From NCBI GenBank assembly GCA_003135415.1, contig PLBP01000005.1:29313-93312 (forward strand): a stretch of 64,000 bases of DNA, given 5' to 3'. The notes under the pieces were generated by a model. The model had not been told where the DNA came from, searched no databases, and saw only the letters and a program-made list of their open reading frames with translations. Both the position numbers and the translations under genes were made by a program. This DNA comes from Hyphomicrobiales bacterium (GTDB lineage Bacteria > Pseudomonadota > Alphaproteobacteria > Rhizobiales > Xanthobacteraceae). Positions 43,818-55,549 of this stretch are shown piece after piece. How positions within the stretch are numbered: position 1 is the stretch's first letter; every line of letters starts with the position of its first letter.

Positions 43818-45119
43818 TTAGCTCGCCCGCTTTATCAGCGAAATAAAGAAGCCGTCGGTTTCGGTGCGCTTCGGCGTGAGCAAAATTCCTTCCGTGCCCG
43901 TTCGCGCCGCGGCGCGGAGAATTTGGCCGCGCTCGCCGAGTGCCGCGCAAACTTCCGCGACGGGAACCGCCGACCAGCCGGGGGCGCGCGATAGAAAGCC
44001 TCTCACCTGCGCGCCGTTCTCGGCGTCGAGGACGGAGCAGGTGACATAGGCGATCCGGCCGCCCGGCTTGGCGAAGCGCGCGGCCTGATCCAGGAGCGCC
44101 GCCTGTTCTTTCACCCGTTGCTCGAGCGCGCCCGGGCGCATGCGCCACTTGGCGTCGGGGTGACGGCGCCAGACGCCGGTGCCGGTGCAGGGCGCGTCAA
44201 TAAGGACGAGATCCATCTTCCCTTCAAGATCCGAAAGAACGTCGGTCTTCCCCTTCGGTGCCCGCGTTTGAATGTTGCGGGCTTCCGCGCGCTGGATGCG
44301 CTCGTAAATCGGCGCAAGCCGGCGGAGATCCGCGTCATAAGCGAAAATCTGGCCGTGATTTTCCATTGCTGCTGCGAGCGCGAGCGTCTTGCCGCCCGAG
44401 CCCGCGCAGAGATCAAGCACCTGCTTGCCGGCCTTTGCGCCGGCAAGAAAGGCCGTCACCTGCGAGCCCTCGTCCTGCACCTCGAACCAGCCTTTCTGGA
44501 AGGCCCCCTCGGCGGTGACCGGCGGATGGCGGCCCTGCATGTCGAGCGGAATGCGGAGGCCGGCCTGCGACCACCGCGTCTCTTGTGGCCCGAGATAAGA
44601 AAGTGAATCGCGCACCTTCTCGCGTGTTACCTTCAACGTGTTGGTGCGGAGATCAAGCGGCGCCCGCGCCGAAAGTGCTGCCCCTTCCGCCGCGCGCTCT
44701 TCGCCGAAGGTCTCGTTGAATTGCGGCTCCAGCCATTCGGGATAATCGCCCACGACATGCGCCGGCGCACCATCGAGGCTGCCGGATTCAAGCCTTGTTC
44801 GTTCTTGTTCGGAAAGCGGCGGCGGCGAAAAACGCCCGCCGTCGAATAATTTTTCGATGGCGGCAAGATCAAGGCCGCGCGCACGCCGTAGCATTCCGAG
44901 AATAATTGCGCGCGGCGAACGGTCGTCCATGACAAAGGCCGCCGAGGCCTTCCGCCGCAGCGTGTCGTAGACGAGGCCCGCGATCGCGGCGCGGTCGCCG
45001 GAGCCGGCGAAGCGGTGCGCTACACCCCACGTCTTCAGCGCTTCCGACGCCGGACGCACATGCGCGTCGAGTTCCGCTAATACCTCGATCGCGGCGGAGA
45101 TTCGGGCCGAAGGCGTCAT
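43818..45119 (-). CDS. RsmB/NOP family class I SAM-dependent RNA methyltransferase
   Basis: QDEGSQVTAFLAGAKAGKQVLDLCAGSGGKTLALAAAM, DAPCTGTGVWRRHPDAKWR, YVTCSVLDAENGAQV. Confidence 0.92.
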   Translation of the reverse strand: MTPSARISAAIEVLAELDAHVRPASEALKTWGVAHRFAGSGDRAAIAGLVYDTLRRKASAAFVMDDRSPRAIILGMLRRARGLDLAAIEKLFDGGRFSPPPLSEQERTRLESGSLDGAPAHVVGDYPEWLEPQFNETFGEERAAEGAALSARAPLDLRTNTLKVTREKVRDSLSYLGPQETRWSQAGLRIPLDMQGRHPPVTAEGAFQKGWFEVQDEGSQVTAFLAGAKAGKQVLDLCAGSGGKTLALAAAMENHGQIFAYDADLRRLAPIYERIQRAEARNIQTRAPKGKTDVLSDLEGKMDLVLIDAPCTGTGVWRRHPDAKWRMRPGALEQRVKEQAALLDQAARFAKPGGRIAYVTCSVLDAENGAQVRGFLSRAPGWSAVPVAEVCAALGERGQILRAAARTGTEGILLTPKRTETDGFFISLIKRAS

Positions 45120-45123
45120 TCCA

Positions 45124-45543
45124 TCAGAGGAGATAGAGACGGAGCGCGAGTTCGATCCAGAGCGCCAGCACCATCAATACGCCGAGACCGTAAACGAGGC
45201 CGCGGCGCGCCACCCGGTTCGAGGTGGTGTGAATAAAGGCGTGGACGTAGCGCAGGATTACGAACAGCCAGGAGAGGAAGACGAACAGCAAATCGGCCTG
45301 CCGCGTGATCAACGCAAGAATGGTCACGATGTAGAACAGGACCGGAATCTCGAACTGGTTGCTGAAGCAATTCGCCACCTGCATCGCCTTCGCCGGCCAT
45401 TTCGGCTCGCGCAGCGCGATGTCGCGGTGATGCACCTCGCCGCGCCGGAGCGCGGTCTGGCGCTCTTTCGCCATCCACATCATCAGGATGAAGACGAGCA
45501 GGACCTGGAAAAACAACGGCGCGAGCGCGAATTGGATGGACAT
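45124..45543 (-). CDS. MAPEG family membrane protein
   Basis: NQFEIPVLFYIVTILALITRQADLLFVFLSWLFVILRYVHAFIHTTSNRVARR. Confidence 0.85.
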   Translation of the reverse strand: MSIQFALAPLFFQVLLVFILMMWMAKERQTALRRGEVHHRDIALREPKWPAKAMQVANCFSNQFEIPVLFYIVTILALITRQADLLFVFLSWLFVILRYVHAFIHTTSNRVARRGLVYGLGVLMVLALWIELALRLYLL

Positions 45544-45666
45544 GGGTTTTCTCCTGCAACTCGTCGCTGTCGTATAACGCGTCCCGGTCGTCCGCCGAAG
45601 AAGAAAGATAAGCAATCGGTCGCGAACGGCTAAGCGGTTGGGATCGTTGCGGCAGGCGTCATCGGA

Positions 45667-46524
45667 TCAAGCAGCCTGGCGCGGCCGGAAAATCGCATTG
45701 TGTGCGACTTTCTTCAGCGGGATACCGCTCTTGAGCCGCCGCGCGCCCGGCCGCGTATGGTGCCGCTCCGCGAGCGCGTAGCCGCAATCGGCAAGAAATG
45801 ACGCGATTTCCTCTTGCTCGCCGATATTGAGTTCCACCTGCACGGCGCGCGGGCGGTCCTTGCCGGCAAGGAACTTTTTCATGCCCTGCAAAATCTTGAT
45901 TTCATTTCCGTCAACGTCGATTTTCACGAGGTTGGGCGCCTTGATCGTTCCGCCGGCGATCAACTCGTCGACGGTGACCGCCGCCAGCATCTCGCGCGCG
46001 ACCGGCTTGAAATCATGGCTCGCGCCGGCGACGCGCGTATGGCCGAACTGGCTGCCGCTCGAAGCCGAGGCGAGCGAGACATAATTAAAGGGAAGCACGT
46101 CGGAAGCATCCGAGAGCGCGCAAGCGAAGAAATCGACGCGCTCGGCAAGGCCGCTCGCTGCGAGATTACGCAGTAATGTAACGCCGTTCATTTTATGCGG
46201 CTCGAATGCATAGACCTTGCCGGTGTCCCCGACGCGATGCGCGTCCGCGAGCGTGTAAATGCCGATGTTGGCGCCGATATCCATGAAGATGTCGCCGGCG
46301 CGGACCTCGCCGTCGATCCAGCGCATCGTGCCTTCTCCCTTGAGCCACAACGCCATCGGCCGCTCGGCGTCGTGCTTGCTTTCGCACAGATAAACAGAGC
46401 GGTGGCCGTTGTCGTCGAGCCGCACGCGCACGAGAAGCAGGCGGCGGAGACCGCCCGCCGCCTTCAGCAGGATTTTTTCCAACCGATTGGGAGGCCGGCG
46501 GCCGTCGGAGCGGAACAAGATCAA
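45667..46524 (-). CDS. FkbM family methyltransferase (possible TTG start)
   Basis: AGDIFMDIGANIGIYTLADAHRVGDTGKVYAFEP...NLVKIDVDGNEIKILQGMKKFL; fused in the ORF track to the upstream frameshifted gene. Confidence 0.8.
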   Translation of the reverse strand: MILFRSDGRRPPNRLEKILLKAAGGLRRLLLVRVRLDDNGHRSVYLCESKHDAERPMALWLKGEGTMRWIDGEVRAGDIFMDIGANIGIYTLADAHRVGDTGKVYAFEPHKMNGVTLLRNLAASGLAERVDFFACALSDASDVLPFNYVSLASASSGSQFGHTRVAGASHDFKPVAREMLAAVTVDELIAGGTIKAPNLVKIDVDGNEIKILQGMKKFLAGKDRPRAVQVELNIGEQEEIASFLADCGYALAERHHTRPGARRLKSGIPLKKVAHNAIFRPRQAA

Positions 46525-47253
46525 TACTTGCGTTCGATATTGATGGTGACGGTCTTGCGGAGCGCGTTGTCGGTCTTCGAGGTCATCGGGTTGACCGCGT
46601 GCCAGGAGTTGAACGTCTTGACGAAGATCAGCGCTTGGTTCGGGTTGAAGCCGTATTCCTTCACTACGTCCACTTCCTCGAGGGGAAGATAGTAATTGAT
46701 CTGGTTGTAGCTCTTGCGCTTGTCCTTCGGCCAAACGACCGCCGTGCCGCCGCCCCCACTCGCCCGGCTTCACCATCGAGAACACGATGGTGATGAGCTT
46801 GCGCGGCATGTCGGTATGCGGCCGGATGCTGCCGCCCTTGCCGTTCATCATCGAGAACTCGAAGCGCGCCGAAAGCTCCGGCACGCGCAAGAGCGCGTTC
46901 CACGGATAAGCGCGGTTGCTCCGTTTGTTGGAGACGGTGCGGTATTTTTTCATGCCGAGATCGATGAAATTGGTGCCCAGCATGCCGATCGTCTTTTCGA
47001 TGAATTCCCTGCTCTTGATGTAGTCGTGAAAGCGGCCCCAACCCTCGTTTTCCTTGAGGAAGCGGTGGTAGTCCTTCGGGTTATTCGATTCCGACAGTGA
47101 ATATTTGTGGCCGAGATTCGGCATGTATTTGAACAGCTCGAGCTGCGGATAATCCCCGGTCAGTCCTTGATACAGTTTCGGCTTGAGCACGTTCTCGATC
47201 AGGCCGATCGGGTAAGGCTCGTAGTCGAACTTTACCTGGTCGTAGCGCAACAT
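46521..47253 (-). pseudogene. 2OG-Fe(II)-oxygenase-like protein with apparent single-base frameshift
   Basis: MLRYDQVKFDYEPYPIGLIENVLKPKLYQ...IRPHTDMPRKLITIVFSMVKPGEWG, then in another frame GGTAVVWPKDKRKSYNQINYYLPLEEVDVVKEYGFNPNQALIFVKTFNSWHAVNPMTSKTDNALRKTVTINIERKY*; break at C5/G5 run 46753-46757. Confidence 0.75.
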
Positions 47254-47400
47254 GGAACGCTTCCTTGCCCTTCATGGGGGACCGAAAACCCGTCTTCGCG
47301 GCAAGCGGGCTTATAGCCCGCCCGGGCGGATCGTGAACCGGAAAAAATCGAGGTGGGGCTTTTCGCCGCGCAATGATCTCCGATGGGTGAGAAAAATAGA

Positions 47401-48894
<1,494 letters not shown>

Positions 48895-49097
48895 CTCCTA
48901 AGCCCGGTTTTCCCGGAATTCAGTTAGCGCGGTTGATATGGAATTGCCGCAGCGGGTTGGCGAGGGTCGTTAGCACGCTCCTCTCCTTCTGCAAAGGGCC
49001 GGGCGGGCTTGCGCGCCGCGCATGGGAAAAGGTGGTAAAAGGCGGCTGACGCCGATCAAACTGCCCTTCAATATCGAGGGCTTCGGGGAGGTTTTGG

Positions 49098-49871
49098 ATG
49101 ACCGACCATGTCCGCGTTTCGCGCGAGCAGGGCGTTCTCACGCTCACCTTCGCGCGACCCGAAAAGAAAAACGCGCTCACCAACGCCATGTACGAGGCCG
49201 TAGTGCGCGAGATGAATCGCGCGGAGAACGATCCCGAAGTCCGCGCCATCGTGTTAGCCGCCGAGGGCGACATGTTCACCGCCGGCAACGACATCGGCGA
49301 CTTTACCGCGGTCGCGACCGGCGCGGTGGCACCGCGTAGCATTGGTGCCAGCCCGTTTCTGCTGGCGCTCGCCCACCTCACCAAGCCCTTGATCGCGGCG
49401 GTGCAGGGCAATGCCGTGGGCGTCGGCACCACGATGCTCTTGCATTGCGACATGGTGTTCATCGCCGAGGGCGCGCAACTCACCACCCCCTTCGTCAACC
49501 TCGCGCTGGTGCCGGAAGCGGCTTCGACCTGGTTACTGCCCGCCCGCATCGGCTACGCACGGGCCTATGCGATGTTCGCGCTCGGCCAGCCGATCGACGG
49601 CAAGACAGCAGCGCAAATCGGTATCGCAACCGCGGCACTCCCCGCCAACGAGGTTCAAAACCGCGCGCAGGAAGCGGCGCGCGCCTTGGCCGCCAAGCCC
49701 GCGGGTGCGTTGCGCGCGATGAAAAAACTCATGCGGGACGTCGAGACCATCAAGGAAGTGATGCAGCGCGAAGGCGATGAGTTCCAGGCGCGTCTGAAAA
49801 GCCCGGAAGCAATGGAAGCCTTCCGCGCCTTCGCCGAGCGCCGGCCGCCCGATTTCAGCAAGGTAGCCTAA
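49098..49871 (+). CDS. enoyl-CoA hydratase/isomerase family protein
   Basis: VLTLTFARPEKKNALTNAMYEAV, AAEGDMFTAGNDIGDF, AVQGNAVGVGTTMLLHCDMVF. Confidence 0.92.
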   Translation: MTDHVRVSREQGVLTLTFARPEKKNALTNAMYEAVVREMNRAENDPEVRAIVLAAEGDMFTAGNDIGDFTAVATGAVAPRSIGASPFLLALAHLTKPLIAAVQGNAVGVGTTMLLHCDMVFIAEGAQLTTPFVNLALVPEAASTWLLPARIGYARAYAMFALGQPIDGKTAAQIGIATAALPANEVQNRAQEAARALAAKPAGALRAMKKLMRDVETIKEVMQREGDEFQARLKSPEAMEAFRAFAERRPPDFSKVA

Positions 49872-49878
49872 AAACCAT

Positions 49879-49898
49879 CCCTCCCCTCTAGGGGAGGG
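49879..49898. repeat. palindrome ccctcccc-tcta-ggggaggg
   Basis: Shared core with hairpins at 28120-28148 and 51735-51855. Confidence 0.7.
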
Positions 49899-49922
49899 TG
49901 GCCGCGCAGCAGTGAAATGGGG

Positions 49923-50177
49923 TTACTGCTTCCACCCCGGCGGCGGGCCGTGGCGCTCGATCGCATCCACAATCTCGCGATGCTTGCGGTTCTCCCGCGC
50001 CATGTAAATCGCGATCACGGCATGCGCCGAGGGCACCAAAAGAAGCAGATGAAAAAACGGAATGAGCCCGAAGAGGAAGCAGGGCACGATCAGGAACACG
50101 TTCAGGATCGCCGAGAACGGCTGGCCGTTCAGCAGCAACGCGAGCGGCGGCAGAAAGATCGCGAGCAGATAGATCAT
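49923..50177 (-). CDS. YqaE/Pmp3-like small membrane protein
   Basis: MIYLLAIFLPPLALLLNGQPFSAILNVFLIVPCFLFGLIPFFHLLLLVPSAHAVIAIYMARE. Confidence 0.75.
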   Translation of the reverse strand: MIYLLAIFLPPLALLLNGQPFSAILNVFLIVPCFLFGLIPFFHLLLLVPSAHAVIAIYMARENRKHREIVDAIERHGPPPGWKQ

Positions 50178-50304
50178 GGCGCACTCCCCGGTGGCGCCGA
50201 TCAATGTGGGAGCGCTTGCCGCCCGGCGCAAGCCCGCCTCGCGGGATGACGGGGGCGGCCGAAGCCGCTATTCCAGCCTGTCAAAATAAGCCCCGGTCCC
50301 CCTC

Positions 50305-51726
50305 ATGCCCACCCAAATGATCGTCCCCTTGATCGTCGCCTGCGCCCTCTTCATGGAGAACCTCGATGCGACGGTGATCTCCACGGCGCTGCCGGCGATC
50401 TCGATCGATCTCCACGAGGACCCGATCGCGCTCAAGCTCGCGCTTACTTCCTATTTGTTGACGCTCGCGGTCTTCATTCCGATTTCAGGCTGGATGGCCG
50501 ACCGCTTCGGCGCGCGTACGGTGTTTCGCGTCGCGATCGTCATCTTCACGGCGGGCTCGGCGCTTTGCGGCTCCGCCACCTCGCTTCTCGATTTCGTCGT
50601 TTACCGCATCATCCAAGGCGTCGGCGGCGCGATGATGACGCCGGTGGGCCGGCTGGTGATCGTGCGTCTCGTGCCCAAGCACGAACTCGTCTCGGCGCTC
50701 GCCTGGCTCGTGGTACCGGCGCTGCTCGGGCCGTTGATCGGGCCGCCGCTCGGCGGCTTCATCACAACTTATTTCTCGTGGCGCTGGATTTTCTGGATCA
50801 ACATTCCGATCGGAATCATCGGCATCCTGCTCGCGACCCGCTTCATCGAAAACATCCGCGAGCAGAACGTGCCGCCACTGGACGTCAGGGGCTTCGTGCT
50901 CTCGGGCGCAGGCCTCGCGGGGCTTGCCTTCGGCTTCACCACCATCGGCCAGAATTTTATGCCGACATCGATCTCGCTCGCGCTCATGGCCGTGGGCGCG
51001 GCCGCGCTCTTCGCCTACGTGCTGCACGCGCGCTCGGTGCCCTTCCCGCTCCTCGATCTCAAGCTGCTTTCGATCCCCACCTTTCGCGCGAGCGTCGCCG
51101 GTGGCTCCTTGTTCCGTATCGGTATCGGCGCGCTGCCGTTCCTGTTGCCGCTCCTCTTCCAGATCGGCTTCGGAATGAGCGCGCTGCAATCGGGATTGCT
51201 CACCTTCGCAGGCGCGATCGGCGCCATGGTGATGCGCGCGAGTGCCGCGACGATTCTCCGCCACTTCGGTATCAAGCGGGTCGTGTTGATCAATACGATG
51301 GTGGCCGCGGCCTTCATCGCAGCCTGTGCGCTGTTCCGGCCGGACACGCCCTATGCTTTCATTATATTCGTTCTGCTTGTCGGCGGCTTCTTTCGCGCGC
51401 TGCAGTTCACGAGCCTCAATTCGCTCGCCTTCGCCGACCTGGGTTCAAGCGAGATGAGCCAGGCGACGAGCTTCACGAGCGTCGCCCAGCAGATTTCGAT
51501 CACCGCCGGCGTCGCGGTCGCAGCACTCGCGCTCGAAGGCGTGCGCTTCGTGCGCGGCGATGTCGTGCTCGCGGCGAGCGACTTTATCCCGGCATTCCTG
51601 GTCGTTGCCGTGGTTTCGGCCTCTTCGATCTTTTTCTTGCTGCCGCTGCCGATCGACGCCGGCGCTTCGCTCACCGCGTTGCCGCCGGACGAAGCGCCAC
51701 CGCCGGAATCGGGCAAGGAGATTTGA
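50305..51726 (+). CDS. MFS transporter, DHA2 (EmrB/QacA-like) family
   Basis: MENLDATVISTALPAISIDL, SGWMADRFGARTVF, GPLIGPPLGGFITTYFSWRWIFWINIPIGIIG. Confidence 0.92.
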   Translation: MPTQMIVPLIVACALFMENLDATVISTALPAISIDLHEDPIALKLALTSYLLTLAVFIPISGWMADRFGARTVFRVAIVIFTAGSALCGSATSLLDFVVYRIIQGVGGAMMTPVGRLVIVRLVPKHELVSALAWLVVPALLGPLIGPPLGGFITTYFSWRWIFWINIPIGIIGILLATRFIENIREQNVPPLDVRGFVLSGAGLAGLAFGFTTIGQNFMPTSISLALMAVGAAALFAYVLHARSVPFPLLDLKLLSIPTFRASVAGGSLFRIGIGALPFLLPLLFQIGFGMSALQSGLLTFAGAIGAMVMRASAATILRHFGIKRVVLINTMVAAAFIAACALFRPDTPYAFIIFVLLVGGFFRALQFTSLNSLAFADLGSSEMSQATSFTSVAQQISITAGVAVAALALEGVRFVRGDVVLAASDFIPAFLVVAVVSASSIFFLLPLPIDAGASLTALPPDEAPPPESGKEI

Positions 51727-51731
51727 AGTTT

Positions 51732-51859
51732 CTTATCCCTCCCTTAAGGGGAGGGATGGCGAGCACCGAAGGTGCGAGCCGGGTGGGGTGAACTTTAGAA
51801 CCCCACCCGGTCGCTCGCTAACGCTCGCGACCACCCTCCCCGGAACGGGGAGGGATAAG
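51732..51859. repeat. composite palindromic intergenic element
   Basis: Outer arms cttatccctccc/gggagggataag; inner hairpins at 51735-51757, 51779-51810, 51809-51832 and 51835-51855. Confidence 0.85.
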
Positions 51860-51863
51860 GGGC

Positions 51864-52526
51864 TTAGCCGCGGAATCCCGTCGCCAGCACGTAAAGCTCC
51901 GCCGAATCGGCGCGGCTCGCGGGCGGCTTGATGTGCTTCACGCTGGTAAAATCGCGCTTGAGCGATGCCAGCAACGCGGCCTCGGTGCCGCCCTGGATGA
52001 CTTTGGCGAGAAACGCTCCGCCCGGTGCCAGCACTTCGCGGGCGAATTCGGCTGCGGCTTCGACGAGCGCCACGATCTTCAAATGGTCGGTGCGGCGGTG
52101 ACCGGTGGCGTTCGCCGCCATATCGCAGAGCACCGCGTCGGCGGGGCCATTGAGCAAAGTCTTGAGTTTTGCGGGCGCGTCAGCGTCGAGAAAATCGAGC
52201 CGCAGGAACTCGACGCCCGGAACGGACTTCATCTCCAATAGATCGATCGCGACCACGCGGCCCTTGCCCGCGCCCACGCGTTCGGCCGCGATCTGGCTCC
52301 AGCCGCCGGGGGCGGCGCCCAAATCGACGACGCGGGCGCCCCGCTTCAAGAACCTCGCCTTGTCGTCGATCTCGGCGAGCTTATAGGCTGCGCGCGAGCG
52401 ATAGCCTTCGGTTTTCGCGCGCTTTACATAAGGGTCGTTGAGCTGCCGCTCGAGCCACAGGCGCGAGGAGTGCTTGCGCTTCTTCGGCTTCAGCTTCACT
52501 TTCTTACGGCGGTTCTCGTCGGGCAT
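51864..52526 (-). CDS. rlmE: 23S rRNA (uridine-2'-O-)-methyltransferase / RlmE family
   Basis: [43 protein letters not shown]. Confidence 0.94.
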   Translation of the reverse strand: MPDENRRKKVKLKPKKRKHSSRLWLERQLNDPYVKRAKTEGYRSRAAYKLAEIDDKARFLKRGARVVDLGAAPGGWSQIAAERVGAGKGRVVAIDLLEMKSVPGVEFLRLDFLDADAPAKLKTLLNGPADAVLCDMAANATGHRRTDHLKIVALVEAAAEFAREVLAPGGAFLAKVIQGGTEAALLASLKRDFTSVKHIKPPASRADSAELYVLATGFRG

Positions 52527-52531
52527 CGCCC

Positions 52532-53626
52532 CTAGTTAGCCCAAACGCCGTCGGCGCGCATCAATTCGACCAGCATCCCTTCGCGCAAGCCGCGGTCGGC
52601 GACGCGCAGGCGATCGCACGGGAACACGCGGCGGATCGCCTCGAAGATGGCGCAGCCCGCAAGCACGAGATCGGCGCGGTCGGCGCCGATGCAAGGATGC
52701 GCGACGCGCTCGGCATAGCTCGTCGACAACAGGCCCTCAACGACCGCGCTCACGTCCTTGGCGCAAAGCCACACCCCATCGACCTGCTGGCGGTCGTAGC
52801 GCGGCAATTTCAGGTGCACGCCCGCGATCGTCGTCACCGTGCCGGACGTCCCCAGCAGGTGATAGTTCTTGGCGCCGTTCGCCTTGGCCTCGCGGGAGAA
52901 CGCCTCGATCAGCGGGACCGCTTCGCCCACCATCGATTCGAACGTCTCGCGCGAGACCAACTCGCCACCGTGGCGCTCGGCGAGCGAAACCACCCCCATT
53001 GAGAGCGATACCCAGGCGAGCATCGGCGCAACCGGCGGCCCGCGATCGAGCGTTTGCGCGCGGCCCAGAAGCGCCAGCTCCGAAGAGCCGCCGCCGATGT
53101 CGAACAAGATCGCGCCGTCGGCGTCGGGATCGAGCAAAGGCGCGCAACCATAAGCGGCGAGCCGCGCCTCGGTCTCGCGATCGATGATTTCGAGCGTGAG
53201 ACCCGCCTCTTGCTTGACGCGCGCGAGAAACTCGGCGCCGTTCTCGGCGGCGCGCGCCGCCTCGGTCGCGATCAGCCGCGCGCGCACTTGGCCGCGATGC
53301 GCGAGCTTCATCGCGCAGACCCTGAGCGCGCCGATCGCGCGGTCCATCGCGCTATCCGCGAGCCGGCGGGTGCGGCCGAGCCCCTCGCCGAGCCGTACGA
53401 TGCGGGAGAAAGCGTCGACTACGCGAAAAGAATCCCGCGTCGGATGCGCGACCAACAGGCGGCAGTTGTTGGTGCCAAGATCGAGCGCGGCATAGAACGA
53501 GCGGCCCGCCGCGTCGTCATGACGCGAGGATGAACCGTACCGTCCGAAACGGGACCGGTGTCGGCGCCGGTTGCGCGTGCCCGTTCCGTGCGGTCCGGAC
53601 GCGCCCCCTGCGCGCTCGTCCGCCAT
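52532..53626 (-). CDS. Ppx/GppA phosphatase family protein
   Basis: [49 protein letters not shown]. Confidence 0.93.
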   Translation of the reverse strand: MADERAGGASGPHGTGTRNRRRHRSRFGRYGSSSRHDDAAGRSFYAALDLGTNNCRLLVAHPTRDSFRVVDAFSRIVRLGEGLGRTRRLADSAMDRAIGALRVCAMKLAHRGQVRARLIATEAARAAENGAEFLARVKQEAGLTLEIIDRETEARLAAYGCAPLLDPDADGAILFDIGGGSSELALLGRAQTLDRGPPVAPMLAWVSLSMGVVSLAERHGGELVSRETFESMVGEAVPLIEAFSREAKANGAKNYHLLGTSGTVTTIAGVHLKLPRYDRQQVDGVWLCAKDVSAVVEGLLSTSYAERVAHPCIGADRADLVLAGCAIFEAIRRVFPCDRLRVADRGLREGMLVELMRADGVWAN

Positions 53627-53890
53627 GGCGTTCCTTTCCCGTGCGTGCCGGCCGCGCCAATTTTGCGCTCGACGGCCGCTCGGTGTTCTTGAGTTCCTCC
53701 AGTTGAGGGCGAGTGTAACAGCGCGCCCTGGGGGCGCAACACCTGTGCGATGATCGGGCGGGTTGCACGGATTTCTTGCGGCGTGCGAGATAGAAACGGT
53801 AATTACCTCCCTGCTTGCACGGGCGGGACGCCTCGACTAGTTGTCTCCCCCTCCAGCGGGCCCAGAGTCATTCGTTCAGGGTAGAAGATC

Positions 53891-54670
53891 ATGGACAGGC
53901 ATGAGCTCAATCGCATCATCGATCATGTGGCGGCCGCGATCGACGCGGCACCGGTGGGACAGGACCCGTTCTTCCATCTCAAGCTCGGCAACATCTTTCC
54001 GCCGGACGTGTACGCGAAAATGATGCAGGAAATGCCGGTCGCGAGCGATTACCGGCGCATGTCCGGCCGCACCAAATCGACGCGGAAGATGGACGGGGGC
54101 GGCACACGCGTAAAAATCGACCTCTTCCCCGAATATATCCGGCATCTGCCGCGCGAGAAGCGCGAGCTTTGGAACGCGATCGGCAAGGTGCTGTGCTCCG
54201 CCAAGGTGCGCGACGCCTTCATGCGGCGGCTCGCGCCCGGCCTCGAGCGGCGCTACGGCGCGAATTACCAGAAGGTCGGCATGTATCCGATTCCGATTCT
54301 CACCCGCGACGTGCCCGGCTACCGCATCGGGATTCACCCCGACACGCGTTGGAAGGGCATGACCATCCAGCTTTACTTGCCGCGCGACAACTCGATCGAT
54401 CACGTCGGCACCATCTTCCACTCGCGCAATCCGGACAAGACATTCATCCGCGCTTCCCAAATGAAGTTCGCACCGAACTCGGGTTATGCCTTCGCGGTCG
54501 ACAAGAATACTTGGCACTCCGTCGACACGGTCGGGCCGGAGGTCGATACGCGCGATTCGATCCTGCTCACCTATTTTGTCGACAAGAACCCGCTGCAGGT
54601 GTTGCGCAACCGCGGCAAGCGGATCGGCAACTTCCTCCTCAACGAAGTCCGCAACATCGCACGGCAGTGA
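53891..54670 (+). CDS. 2OG-Fe(II)-oxygenase-like protein
   Basis: YRIGIHPDTRWKGMTIQLYLPRD...AFAVDKNTWHSVDTVGPEVDTRDSILLTYF (HxD...H pattern). Confidence 0.7.
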   Translation: MDRHELNRIIDHVAAAIDAAPVGQDPFFHLKLGNIFPPDVYAKMMQEMPVASDYRRMSGRTKSTRKMDGGGTRVKIDLFPEYIRHLPREKRELWNAIGKVLCSAKVRDAFMRRLAPGLERRYGANYQKVGMYPIPILTRDVPGYRIGIHPDTRWKGMTIQLYLPRDNSIDHVGTIFHSRNPDKTFIRASQMKFAPNSGYAFAVDKNTWHSVDTVGPEVDTRDSILLTYFVDKNPLQVLRNRGKRIGNFLLNEVRNIARQ

Positions 54671-54699
54671 CAAGCGCCGCCGCGGCCGATTGACCGAAG

Positions 54700-55488
54700 A
54701 TGGAACGCGAGTTTGACGGCAAGATCGTGGTGGTGACCGGCGGCAGCCGCGGCATCGGCCGCGCGATTGCCGCCGCCTTCGCGGGCGCCGGCGCGCAAAC
54801 CGTGATCGCCGCTTCGTCGGAGAAAAATCTCGCCAGCGCCGCCGAAATCATCGCGAAGAAGGGCGGGCCGGCAACGCTCACCCGTGCCGGCGACCTCAAA
54901 CAGCTCGAAAACTGCGAAGCGCTGTTCGATCTCGTCGGCTCGCGTTTCGGCCGCTGCGATATCCTGGTGAACTGCGCCGGCGCGACAAAAGCGGGAAATT
55001 TTCTCGAGCTGATCGACGAGGACTGGCAAGACGGCTTCGCGCTCAAATTCTTCGCGGCTGTTCGCCTATGCCGCCTGTTCTGGCCGATGCTGAAGGCGGC
55101 GAGCGGCCACGTCGTCAATATCGTCGGGGGTGCTGCGCGGACGCCGGACCAGAATTTCCTCATCGGCGGATCGGTGAATGCCGCGTTCGCAAATTTCTCC
55201 AAGGGCCTCGCCGACCGCGGCAAGCACGACGGCGTCAACGTCAATGTCATCCATCCGGGGCTGACGGAGACTGAGCGCTTCTTCGAGCAGGCGAAACGCC
55301 GCGCCAAGGCTGCGAACATCACGCCCGAGGAAGCGATCAACCGCGTGATCGAGAAACAGGGCATCCGGCGGATCGCCAAGCCCGAGGACATCGCCGAGCT
55401 CGCACTATTTTTGTGCTCGCCGCGCGGCAGCCATATTCAGGGCAGCGCCATCGCCGTCGACGGCGGCGCGACACCGGGATTTTATTGA
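54700..55488 (+). CDS. SDR family oxidoreductase
   Basis: IVVVTGGSRGIGRAIAAAFAGAGA, NCAGATKAG, C-terminal GSAIAVDGGATPGFY. Confidence 0.88.
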   Translation: MEREFDGKIVVVTGGSRGIGRAIAAAFAGAGAQTVIAASSEKNLASAAEIIAKKGGPATLTRAGDLKQLENCEALFDLVGSRFGRCDILVNCAGATKAGNFLELIDEDWQDGFALKFFAAVRLCRLFWPMLKAASGHVVNIVGGAARTPDQNFLIGGSVNAAFANFSKGLADRGKHDGVNVNVIHPGLTETERFFEQAKRRAKAANITPEEAINRVIEKQGIRRIAKPEDIAELALFLCSPRGSHIQGSAIAVDGGATPGFY

Positions 55489-55549
55489 GCGCGGCTGGCC
55501 GTAATCTCACCGCCGGCGTTATCGCATCGAATGCTCGTCACGATATTGG

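Noticed and set aside
45667-47253. Single 528-aa oxygenase-methyltransferase fusion protein
   Set aside because: The middle is frame-shifted nonsense (RRHGGRLAEGQAQELQPDQLL...); better explained as two genes with a frameshift.
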